Shown here one piece after another: positions 26,707-35,300 of a stretch of 36,891 nucleotides of DNA. Under the pieces are notes generated by a model. That model did no database searches and was not told the DNA's origin. It saw nothing but the letters and a program-made list of their open reading frames with translations. The position numbers and the translations under genes are program-made. The DNA comes from Duganella sp. (lineage in GTDB: Bacteria > Pseudomonadota > Gammaproteobacteria > Burkholderiales > Burkholderiaceae_D): contig JAMFSU010000074.1 in assembly GCA_026225475.1 (NCBI GenBank), positions 1-36,891 of the forward strand, in the 5' to 3' direction. Positions within the stretch are counted from its first letter, which is position 1. Each line of letters starts with the position of its first letter.

Positions 26707-27522
26707 TCACTTGACGGCGCCGAAGGTCAAACCGCGCACCAATTGCTTCTGCGCCAGCCAGCCGAGCGCCATGATCGGTGCAATCGCCAACAGCGAGGCG
26801 GCCGACAACTTGGCCCAGAACAAACCCTCGGGATTGGAATAGGAAGCAATGAACACCGTCAATGGCGCCGCATCAACACTGGTCAGGTTGAGACTCCAGA
26901 ATGCTTCGTTCCAGGACAAAATGATCAGCAACAAGGCAGTCGACGCCAAGCCCGGCATGGAAGTTGGCAACAAGAGATAGAGCATTTCCTGCCAGGCATT
27001 GGCACCATCGATGCGCGCCGCCTCCAGGATTTCCTTGGGCACATCATTGAAGTAAGTAAACGCCATCCACACTGCAATCGGTAAATTGATCAGCGTATAA
27101 ATCAACGTCAGGCCGGTGACCGAATCGAGCATGCCGCTGTTCTTGGCCAACAGATAGATCGGCACCAGCACACCAACGGCTGGCATCATCTTGGTCGACA
27201 GCATCCACAACAACAGCTTTTGGGTACGCCCGGTCGGAAAAAACGCCATCGAATACGCCGCCGGCACCGCTACCAGCAAGGCCAGCACGGTCGAACCGAT
27301 TGACACGATCAGCGAATTTTTAACAAAGGCCAGATAATTGCTACGCTCAAACACTTCGCGAAACGTATCTAACGTCGGCAAAAAGACCAGACTCGGCAGA
27401 TAGGCCTGTTGCTCCGTCTTGAACGCAGTGACCGCGATCCAGAAGATCGGAAAGAACAGGATAATGGCGCAGGTCCACGCCAGCAGCGCGACCCAGAGCG
27501 GACTTTTTTTGTGACCGTTCAT
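26707..27522 (-). CDS. Polyol ABC transporter permease (MalG type)
   Basis: A 271-residue inner-membrane permease with six hydrophobic segments, beginning at about 10-30. The MalG-type EAA loop (DVPKEILEAARIDGANAWQE) near residues 160-180 contacts the ATPase. Its start overlaps the upstream permease stop by four bases (ATGA). The two permeases form the channel of the mtl/smo-like polyol importer. AAAGGAG lies about ten bases upstream of the ATG. Confidence 0.93.
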   Translation of the reverse strand: MNGHKKSPLWVALLAWTCAIILFFPIFWIAVTAFKTEQQAYLPSLVFLPTLDTFREVFERSNYLAFVKNSLIVSIGSTVLALLVAVPAAYSMAFFPTGRTQKLLLWMLSTKMMPAVGVLVPIYLLAKNSGMLDSVTGLTLIYTLINLPIAVWMAFTYFNDVPKEILEAARIDGANAWQEMLYLLLPTSMPGLASTALLLIILSWNEAFWSLNLTSVDAAPLTVFIASYSNPEGLFWAKLSAASLLAIAPIMALGWLAQKQLVRGLTFGAVK

Positions 27523-28487
27523 TTTTCGTTGGCTCCTTTAAGATTGCGCGCCAGCATGCGCACCAGGAAAAACGACACGATATTGGCTAGCACTACCGCA
27601 AAGATGCCGCCGGCTGAAGCGATGCCGATATCGAATTGCTGCAAACCGATCGAATACACCAAATAGGTCAGATTGGTGGTGGCCGTACCAGGTCCACCCG
27701 CCGTCGTGGTGAAAATTTCCGCAAAGACGGATAGCAGGAAAATCGTCTCAATCATGATCACGACAGTGATGGCCCGCTTGAGATGCGGCAACACGATATA
27801 AAAGAAAATCCTTATCGGGCCGGCGCCGTCCAACTGGGCGGCTTCCTTCTGATCAACATCGAGCGATTGCAGTGCCGTCAGCAAGATCAGAAAGGCAAAC
27901 GGTATCCATTGCCAAGACACGATGATAATCACCGACAGCATCGGATATTCTGCCAGCCAGTCCACCGGCTGCATGCCGAGATCGCGCATGAACACTGCCA
28001 GCAAACCGTAGACTGGATGCATGATCATGTTTTTCCAGATCAGCGCGGCCACGGTCGGCATGACAAAAAAGGGGCCGATCACCAACAGCCGCGCAATACC
28101 GCGGCCACGGAACGGCTGGTCGAACAACACCGCCAGCAAGGTGCCGCCAATGACGCTGACCGACAGTACCGAGCCGATCAGCACCGCGGTATTACCTATC
28201 GATGGCCAGAAAGCCGGGTCTTCCAGTAGAAAGCGGTAATTGTCGAAGCCGACGAAACCAGTCTGGTCCGGCGACATCAGGTTATAGCGATTGAACGAAA
28301 AATAGACCGTCATCGCCAGTGGCACAATCATCCACAGGAACAGCAGCAATACCGAAGGGGCCTGCAGCAGACGAATCGGCAAGAATCGTTCACGGGTACG
28401 CGCACGGGTACGACCTGACTGATGCGGCGGATCGAGCGGGGAATCGAGATCGGATGGCATGGAGCGGGAATGAGAAAGCGATGACAT
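27519..28487 (-). CDS. Polyol ABC transporter permease (MalF type)
   Basis: A 322-residue permease and partner of the MalG-type protein. A polar N-terminal tail of about 40 residues, rich in Arg, Ser and Pro, precedes the first membrane helix (about 43-65), followed by five more. The EAA loop reads DVDQKEAAQLDGAGPIRIFF. The chosen ATG has only a weak purine-rich leader, and an ATG nine codons later is an alternative. It lies 145 bases downstream of the binding-protein gene, the widest gap in the operon, which holds a strong hairpin. Confidence 0.92.
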   Translation of the reverse strand: MSSLSHSRSMPSDLDSPLDPPHQSGRTRARTRERFLPIRLLQAPSVLLLFLWMIVPLAMTVYFSFNRYNLMSPDQTGFVGFDNYRFLLEDPAFWPSIGNTAVLIGSVLSVSVIGGTLLAVLFDQPFRGRGIARLLVIGPFFVMPTVAALIWKNMIMHPVYGLLAVFMRDLGMQPVDWLAEYPMLSVIIIVSWQWIPFAFLILLTALQSLDVDQKEAAQLDGAGPIRIFFYIVLPHLKRAITVVIMIETIFLLSVFAEIFTTTAGGPGTATTNLTYLVYSIGLQQFDIGIASAGGIFAVVLANIVSFFLVRMLARNLKGANEK

Positions 28488-28540
28488 AAACGGCCTCGCG
28501 TGGAAATCAGGTTCAAATGCAGGCCAGCGCGCAGGATTAC

Positions 28541-28568
28541 CGTCATGCCGGTGGCTACCGGCATGACG
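28541..28568. repeat. Perfect 12-bp hairpin between the binding-protein and permease genes
   Basis: CGTCATGCCGGT (28541-28552) and ACCGGCATGACG (28557-28568) form a perfect stem with a 4-base loop, downstream of the binding-protein gene and upstream of the first permease. No T run follows on the minus strand. Comparable intercistronic hairpins after malE-type genes protect the upstream mRNA, so that binding protein is made in excess over the membrane parts. Confidence 0.8.
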
Positions 28569-28607
28569 TTCACGACGACTTGCTTACTTGACCGCACATG
28601 CTGCGCG

Positions 28608-28631
28608 GTGACTTGCGCAGTGACTTGCGCA
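28608..28631. repeat. Two tandem 12-bp direct repeats at the binding-protein 3' end
   Basis: GTGACTTGCGCA occurs twice in tandem (28608-28619, 28620-28631). A diverged third copy (GTTACTTGATAT, 28632-28643) covers the last codons and stop of the binding-protein gene. It looks like a local slippage duplication just after the stop codon. Confidence 0.7.
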
Positions 28632-28632
28632 G

Positions 28633-29955
28633 TTACTTGATATAACGGCCCTGACGCATCATCCGCACCGTCTGTGCCTGCGCCGTTTTCAAGGCGGCGT
28701 CAACAGTGCTCTTGCCAGTCAGCGCACCAGCGATAGCTTGACCGGTGATAGTACCGATCGACTGGAACTCAGGAATGGTTGCAAACTGAATCCCTGTGTA
28801 TGGCACCGGCTTTACGGTCGGGTTGTTGGCGTCCGCATTTTGAATCGCATCGAGTACAAAAGCGGAGAACGGTGAGACCTTCTTGTAGTCTTCCGACGCA
28901 TAGGTCGACTCGCGCGTACCCGGCGGCACCAGTGCCCAGCCGCTATCCTTGGCGACCAGCTTGATGTAGTCCTTGGAAGTGGCCCAGGCAGCGAACTTCT
29001 TGGCGGCATCCTGCGACTTGGACGACTTCGGCACTGCCAGCGACCAGATCCATAACCAATGCGATCCCTTGTCTGTCGTCGCCATTGGCGATGGTGCAAA
29101 GGCGGTCTTGTCGGAGACCTTGGAATCCTTGCCGTGATAAAGCATACCGGCAGCTACCGTGGCATCGATCCACATACCGCACTTGCCGCCCGAGAACAGC
29201 ACCAGGTTTTCATTAAAGCCGTTTGAGCTAGCGCCAGGGGGACCGTATTTGCGCATCAGATCGACGTAAAACGTCACCGCCTGCTTCCACTCTGGCTGAT
29301 CAAGTTGAGGCTGCCATTTTTCATCGAACCAGCGACCGCCGTAGGCATTGACCATGGTGCCAATCAAGGCCATGTTCTCGCCCCAACCGGCACGACCGCG
29401 CAGGCAGATGCCATACACGCCGTGCGCCGGATCATGCAACGCTGCGGCAAACTTGCCGATGTCATCCCAAGTCGGCTTGGCCGGCATGGTCAAGTTCTTT
29501 TGTGCGAACAAGTCCTTGCGGTAATAGGTCATCGAGCTTTCGGCGTAGAACGGCAATGCATATAACTTGCCGTCGGTAGTGAGCCCTTCGCGCACCGTCT
29601 TGATCAGGTCGCCTTCATCGTAATCCGCCGGCAAACCGGTCATCGGTGCCAGCCAACCTTTCTTGGCCCAGATTGGCGCTTCATACGCACCAATGGTCAT
29701 CAGATCAAACTGACCGCTGTTGGTGGCAATGTCGGTGGTCACGCGCTGGCGCAGCACGTTTTCTTCCATGGTGACCCAGCGCAGCTTGATATCGGGATTG
29801 GCTTTTTCGAACTGCGGCGACAGCTTTTGCAGTTCAATCATGTCAGGGTTGTTGATTGATGCGATGTTGAGCGTGACCGGATCGGCGTGAGCCAATCCAG
29901 TTGCCAACACGGCAATAGCGGCAGCAATACGTGCAACAGGGGCGCGAAGTTTCAT
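28633..29955 (-). CDS. Polyol ABC transporter substrate-binding protein
   Basis: A 440-residue periplasmic binding protein of the bacterial family 1 (MalE-like) group. A signal peptide occupies residues 1 to about 24 (hydrophobic IAAAIAVLATG, then LAHA). The mature protein starts DPVTLNIASINNPDMIELQ, as in mtl/smo sorbitol/mannitol-binding proteins. The open frame reaches far upstream, but the ATG at 29953-29955 has GGAG at good spacing and gives a normal signal peptide. It is the first gene of the polyol operon, transcribed from the divergent control region. It is expected to bind mannitol, sorbitol and/or arabinitol. Confidence 0.93.
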   Translation of the reverse strand: MKLRAPVARIAAAIAVLATGLAHADPVTLNIASINNPDMIELQKLSPQFEKANPDIKLRWVTMEENVLRQRVTTDIATNSGQFDLMTIGAYEAPIWAKKGWLAPMTGLPADYDEGDLIKTVREGLTTDGKLYALPFYAESSMTYYRKDLFAQKNLTMPAKPTWDDIGKFAAALHDPAHGVYGICLRGRAGWGENMALIGTMVNAYGGRWFDEKWQPQLDQPEWKQAVTFYVDLMRKYGPPGASSNGFNENLVLFSGGKCGMWIDATVAAGMLYHGKDSKVSDKTAFAPSPMATTDKGSHWLWIWSLAVPKSSKSQDAAKKFAAWATSKDYIKLVAKDSGWALVPPGTRESTYASEDYKKVSPFSAFVLDAIQNADANNPTVKPVPYTGIQFATIPEFQSIGTITGQAIAGALTGKSTVDAALKTAQAQTVRMMRQGRYIK

Positions 29956-30043
29956 GCTTGTCTCCATGGTGGGCGGGCGTTCGGATCGCCTGTGACAACG
30001 CAGTCTGCGCATTGCCCAACGTCCTTCGCCTCGATTGTGTTTG

Positions 30044-30130
30044 TGAGCAAAAATTTTATTTGCGGACAAATCATCAAACATTGCCTCAGCAATGTCAAGC
30101 ATTTGCTTTTCGATTGAGCAAATGCTCAAT
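30044..30130 (-). promoter_or_regulatory. Polyol operon promoter and operator cluster
   Basis: On the minus strand, TTGACA (30098-30093) and GATGAT (30075-30070) lie 17 bases apart, a good vegetative promoter for the binding-protein gene. Around it are dyads. ATTGAGCA-aa-TGCTCAAT (30113-30130) is centred near -58. AGCATTTGC (30098-30106) pairs with GCAAATGCT (30118-30126). ACATTGC-ctca-GCAATGT (30078-30095) overlaps the -35/spacer. TGAGCAAA (30044-30051) with TTTGCGGA (30059-30066) lies near the start site. The recurring half-site TGAGCAAA suggests binding by the SorC-type regulator encoded divergently. The rest of 29956-30249 shows no gene. Confidence 0.65.
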
Positions 30131-30249
30131 TTTGGCAATAATAGCGACGTGCCACTGGCCGAACACACTGACCACAGAACCAAAGCGCGCTTCGCCGTAC
30201 AATGCCGGATCGTCCGCTACGCCAGCGTCATTCACACAGAGGAAACCCG

Positions 30250-31215
30250 ATGTCATCCAATCCATCCAAGCTCGATCTGGCAGCACGCGCTGCCTGGATG
30301 TATTACGTCGCCGGCAACACCCAGAATGAAATCGCCGAACATCTGGGCATTTCGCGCCAGATGGCACAGCGCATGGTGGCGCATGCCGGTGCCTCCAATC
30401 TGGTCAAGGTCCAGATCACCCATCCCATCAGCTCGTGCCTGAATCTGGCGCAAGGCTTGCAACAACGCTATGGCCTGGAAGTATGCCGGGTGGTACCGGC
30501 TGCACTGACGCCCGACGCCACTGCCGAAGCACTGCAAACTCAGCAGATGCTGGCCGTGGCCGGTGCTGAACTGATGGAGCAATACTTGCGACAGGAAACC
30601 GCCTTGATCGTCAATGTCGGCTCCGGCCGCACCCTCAAGGCAGCGATAGAAAAAATCACCGAAATGGAACGCCCGCAACATCAGATCGTCTCCATGATTG
30701 GCGCATTTGCCGCCGATGGTTCGGCCAATCGTTACGATGTCGCCCTGCTCGCTGCCGAAAAAATGCAAAGCCGCTTCTACCTGCTGCCAGCGCCGCGCGT
30801 GGCCGAAAGCGAGGCCGACCGTCTGCAATGGTGCAATCATCGCGCCTATCAAATCGTCACTGGCCTGGCGCAACGGGCCGATATCACGTTCCTCGGCATC
30901 GGCACCATCGCGCTCAACGGTGCGATGCATGAAGATGGTTTCATCGATGACGAAGAAGTGCGACAACTGCAGCAGCAAGGTGCGGTGGGCGAATTGATCT
31001 GTCACGCCTTCGATGCCAACGGCCAGATGCTGCAGTCGCCGCTGGCGGCACGTATCACCACACCGCCGCTCAGCCCTGCGCCCGGCAAGCCGGTGATCGC
31101 GCTGGCCGGTGGTCGCAACAAAGCCGAAGCAGTGCGCGCCGCCTTGCGCGGTGGCTGGCTCACCGGCCTGGTCACCGATGAATACTGCGCACAGTTTGCG
31201 CTGCAAGAGAATTGA
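30250..31215 (+). CDS. SorC/DeoR-type sugar-binding transcriptional regulator
   Basis: A 321-residue regulator of the SorC family. A helix-turn-helix near residues 20-45 (NTQNEIAEHLGISRQMAQRM) is followed by the long phosphosugar-isomerase-like effector domain (VNVGSGRTLKAAI, FLGIGTIA, ALAGGRNKAEAVRAAL). The ATG at 30250 has GAGGAAACCCG upstream and fits the family N-terminus; the frame also extends 16 codons further up. It is divergent from the polyol operon and precedes the fructokinase, so it very likely senses a polyol or its phosphorylated product. SorC proteins may act as activator or repressor. The operator centred near -58 favours activation. Confidence 0.9.
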   Translation: MSSNPSKLDLAARAAWMYYVAGNTQNEIAEHLGISRQMAQRMVAHAGASNLVKVQITHPISSCLNLAQGLQQRYGLEVCRVVPAALTPDATAEALQTQQMLAVAGAELMEQYLRQETALIVNVGSGRTLKAAIEKITEMERPQHQIVSMIGAFAADGSANRYDVALLAAEKMQSRFYLLPAPRVAESEADRLQWCNHRAYQIVTGLAQRADITFLGIGTIALNGAMHEDGFIDDEEVRQLQQQGAVGELICHAFDANGQMLQSPLAARITTPPLSPAPGKPVIALAGGRNKAEAVRAALRGGWLTGLVTDEYCAQFALQEN

Positions 31216-31233
31216 ACTGCCAAAGCACGAAGA

Positions 31234-31314
31234 GGCTGTTGTGAAATGCGTGGTGCTAGAGACTGCGACGAAGACAGTACGAGTAATACACACCACGGTA
31301 ATTTCGCAACAACC
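31234..31314. repeat. 81-base imperfect terminal-inverted-repeat element
   Basis: The gap between the regulator and the fructokinase (31216-31349) holds ends that match when one is reversed: GGCTGTTGTGAAATG-CGTGGTG (from 31234) against GGTTGTTGCGAAATTACCGTGGTG (from 31314 on the minus strand). The roughly 24-base arms enclose about 35 unmatched bases. No target duplication is evident. It looks like a small decayed transposon-derived element (MITE) or a long mRNA hairpin before the fructokinase gene. Confidence 0.55.
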
Positions 31315-31349
31315 GCTCACCCTATTCATTTAAAAAATACGGAGACAGC

Positions 31350-32252
31350 ATGTCCAAGCCCATCGAATTCGTCGTCTTCGGCGAAGCCCTGACCGACTTC
31401 ATCCGCCAACCTGACGGCCAATGGCGAGCCCTGCCCGGCGGTGCCTGCTGGAATGTGGCGCGCTCGGCGGCGCGCCTGGGCATCGGCACCGGCTACGCCG
31501 GCAGCATCAGCAGCGATGTCTTCGGCGAAGAACTCTATGGTCTGACGCAAGCCGCCGGGCTCGACATGCGCTATTTGCAGCAAGTCGATAAATCACCGCT
31601 GCTGGCCATGGTGACCTCGACAACACCGCCGCATTATTTCTTCGTCGGCGACGACAGCGCCGACCTGCATTTCGATCCCAGCAAATTGCCCGAAGGCTGG
31701 CTCGACGCCGCCAAGGTGCTGCACTTCGGCTGCATCAGCCTGACCCGTGAACCGCTTGCATCACGACTGTTGGCAATTGCCGGCGAAGCGGCACAACGCG
31801 GCAAGCGCATTGCCTTCGATCCCAACTGGCGCAAGCTGATGGATCAACCGCGCTATCACGTCCTGATGCGCAAATTGCTGGCGCTGTCGCATTACGTCAA
31901 GGTCTCCGACGAAGATCTGGAGAAGCTGTTTCCCGGTGATGGCAACGCACTGGCAACCTTGCAGGCATTGGCACCACAAGCAGAAATCCTGCTCACGCTC
32001 GGTGCTGGCGGCATGCGCTGGATCAAGGGAGAACAGATTGTCGAACAGCCGATCTATCGCGTCGAAGTCATCGACACGGTCGGCTGCGGTGACGCCTCGA
32101 TGGGTGGCTGGATCGGCAGCATCCTGCGCCAACCCACAGCGCCGGTGCAGACCCATCTGCACTATGCCGCCGCCTGCGCCGCCTTATCGGCGGCCCGCGC
32201 CGGTGCTTATGCTGCTACCTGGGATGAAGTACAGGCGCTGATCAACACTTGA
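31350..32252 (+). CDS. Fructokinase, PfkB family
   Basis: A 300-residue ribokinase/PfkB-family sugar kinase. The substrate-binding PGGACWNVA is at 29-37. The C-terminal signature D242-TVGCGD248-ASMGG holds the catalytic Asp248. Overall it resembles bacterial fructokinases, including MtlZ of the Pseudomonas mannitol operon. It phosphorylates fructose formed from mannitol or sorbitol to fructose 6-phosphate. The ATG has GGAG upstream. It lies 134 bases after the regulator gene on the same strand, with the inverted-repeat element between them, and is followed by a GC-rich hairpin. Confidence 0.9.
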   Translation: MSKPIEFVVFGEALTDFIRQPDGQWRALPGGACWNVARSAARLGIGTGYAGSISSDVFGEELYGLTQAAGLDMRYLQQVDKSPLLAMVTSTTPPHYFFVGDDSADLHFDPSKLPEGWLDAAKVLHFGCISLTREPLASRLLAIAGEAAQRGKRIAFDPNWRKLMDQPRYHVLMRKLLALSHYVKVSDEDLEKLFPGDGNALATLQALAPQAEILLTLGAGGMRWIKGEQIVEQPIYRVEVIDTVGCGDASMGGWIGSILRQPTAPVQTHLHYAAACAALSAARAGAYAATWDEVQALINT

Positions 32253-32258
32253 ATGCAA

Positions 32259-32297
32259 GGCCAGTGAGCGATGCCGCAGCGGCACCGCTCACTGGCC
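32259..32297. terminator. Strong hairpin between convergent fructokinase and autotransporter genes
   Basis: GGCCAGTGAGCG (32259-32270) and CGCTCACTGGCC (32286-32297) form a perfect 12-bp stem, with GCC/GGC pairing inside the loop. It sits seven bases after the fructokinase stop and eight before the end of the convergent autotransporter gene. No T tract is present on either side, so it may work as a Rho-assisted or convergent-block terminator. Confidence 0.7.
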
Positions 32298-32305
32298 ACG
32301 GTCGC

Positions 32306-35300
32306 TCAATAGCGCCAACGCACTTGCACGCTGGCAGTTTGTGCCGTGTAGCCACCGCCTGCTTCCAGCGTGTACTTGCCGGTCAGACTCAGGTTCTGGC
32401 TGCGCAGCAGCGTCACACCAAGATTGAGCACGCCCAGGTTGGCCTGTGGGGTCGCACCGTGCGCCACAAACGCCGTTGCGCCAGTACTATCCGCAGCAAA
32501 GCTGGCTCCGCTCTGTGTCGCCCCATCCTTGAACTCATGACGCCAGCCCAGTTGCACCGACGGCAGCAACTTGCCGTAAGAGGACTCGAAGCCGCGCTCC
32601 AGCTTCGCGCCCAATTCGCTCTTGACGGAGGTGCTGGAAGAGGCATTGATCGTCAACGCGGCACCATTGCCACCGGATTCGGTATAGCCATTCTGCCGCA
32701 GATTGCTGTAGCTCAGACCTGCAATCGGCGTCAGGGTTGCGCCCGGCAGCCAGGCATCCAGATTCAGCGGATAGCCGGCCTGCACCGAACTCTGATATTG
32801 GCTGCCATTGAAATTGCCATACGCCATGCCGGCAAAGCCGGTATAGCTAATATCGCGTACTGTGCTGAATTTTTGGCGGGCCACGCCAGCTTGCACATTG
32901 ACATACCACGGGGCACCGTCGTAAGTAGCATAGGCCGTCAAGCCATAGTTGTTGATGTCGGCCGAGCTGCCGACATTGTCACCATCGCTGGCCACTGATG
33001 TCTTGCTCACACTGACCAGACCACCGACCCGCAGCACATCGCTGACCAGGCCATCGGCACCCAGTAGCGAACCACGGAAATTGGCGTGATAACCGGAAAC
33101 ATTATCGCGCATGCCTTGCGCTGCACGACCACCGAACACTTGTCCCCACAGCCCTATATCACGCGTACGCTCACCGGTGGCAACACCACCACCATTTTGC
33201 GCTACCCGTATGCCATCCATGCGATCGTTGACGACATTATTGACGGCCGCACTGGAGGCATTGACGGCCTGAGTCGTCGCACTACGGACCGATCCCGGAC
33301 TCAGCCTTGCGCCGGCCCGATTGGCAGCATCCGCTGTACTCAGCGCCGCTGCCGGGTTGAACACACCCAGCATCAATGGATTGGTACCGGCGTAATTGAA
33401 CAGACCGCTCAGCGCCGACGTCGCGTTGATATTGGTCGCATTGTTAATCGGCGTGGTGCTGGTCGCACTCCCCAGCGTCAGAATCAAATCGGTATAGCCA
33501 CTGCTGAGAGTATCTCCTTGAATACTGCCAGTGACGCTATAGCCAGTCGCTGAATAATTAACGCCCGTGGCCGCGATGGTGCCGCCTGCAGCCAGCACCA
33601 CATAGCGTTGGCCTTGGGCGAAGGCATAACCCAATGTCTTCAGACTGACGCTGGAACCGGAAGCAAGCACTGCGTCACCGGACACCACCAGGCGGCCATA
33701 GCCGCTGTCACTGAGATCACCGTTGAACACCGGACTGGTCACCCCGAGGATCAGGGTCGAACCCGCGCTCTGCGCGTAGTTGCCGTTGATGCTGATGACA
33801 TTGTTGACTTGCAGAACGCCGCCGCTGGTGACCGTACCGGTACCGCCATTGACAGTGATATTGTCATTGAGCAGTTGATTGCCAGTGCCGAAGTACACAT
33901 CGGTAGCGCTGGTAATACTGCCAATGGCACTGCTGCCGAGACCGGCGCTCGCACCAGTGAGCACGCCAAAGATCGTGCCACTGCCGCCGGTGATGGTCAG
34001 CACGTTGGCAGAATCGTTGGTAATCGAACCGGCAATCACGCCACCGTTGTTCAGGATGCCCAGACTGCTGCCGGAATCCAGTACCAGCGCCGCAGACACG
34101 CCACCGATGAGACCCAGATTTTTTAGCGTCGAAATGCTACCGGTATTTTCCAGTGCGCTAATGGTGCCGCTATTGAGAATGCCATTGATGCTGCCACTGA
34201 TCGTGCCGGCATTGCTCAATGTGCCAATCACCCCATCATTTGCCAGACCGTTGCTGACACCACTGATGACACCGCCAATACTGTTATTCAATGCATTAAT
34301 AACGCCGTAGTTGTAGATCCCGCCTGTGTGAATGGTAAATCCGCTTACGACGAAGGTACTGCCGCTGCCGACAATGGTACCGCTATTGTTCAACGTGTCG
34401 ATGGTGCCGTAATTGCCAATGCCAATGCCAATGCCTGCGAAGCCGCCCACGCCAGTGCCAACCAAGCCGGCGCCGCTGATGACGCCGCTATTGGTCAGCG
34501 TGCTGATGGTGCTGGTATTGAAGACTCCTGATGCGCCAGTGATGGTGCCGCTATTATTCACGCTAGCGATGCTGCCGTAGGCGTTCCAGAGACCAACGGC
34601 GACGGCACTGATGGAACCGCTATTACTCAAGGCAGCAATGCTGCCTGCGTTATAAATGCCCGCTGTACTGCCAGCGATGGTACGACCGCTGTCGTTGGTC
34701 AGCGTACCAATACCGCCGTCATTGATGATGCCGTTATTGGCGGCAATAATATTTCCGCTGTTGGTCAGTATGCTGATAGTGCCACTGTTGGAGACGCCCG
34801 TGCCGCCGCCGATCAGCCCGCTATTGCTCAACGTGCCGATGACGTTGCTATTGTTGATGCCGTAACCGCCGTTGACGCCGCTGTAGATTGTGCCGCCGAC
34901 ATCGTTGCTTAATACACTGATGGTGCCTTGGTTAGAGATGCCGAATCCGCTACCCACGCCGGTGATAAGGCCGGTATTGATGATGGTGCCAATACTGCTG
35001 AGCGTGGAGTCATTCAAGATCCCAAAGACGGCACTGATGGTGCCGCTATTGGTCAACGCATCGATGGTCCCCAGATTGTCGAGGGCGTAACGGCCATTGA
35101 GGGTAGAACCGTAGAGGTAGCCACTATTGGTCAGTGCAATAATGCGGCCTGTGTTTTTCACGCCAACGGTGCCACTGATGGTGCCGCCATCATTGTTAAA
35201 GTTAACAATGGTGCCCGTGTTATTGACGCCAAGGGAAACGCCATTGGAGGCCGCCGTCGATCCAAGGATGGTGCCGCTATTGATGAATGTATCAATGGTG

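Noticed and set aside
29956..30183. Upstream extension of the polyol-binding protein by 76 codons
   Set aside because: The extension would cross the promoter and operator region and bury the signal peptide. The ATG at 29955 has a good ribosome site.
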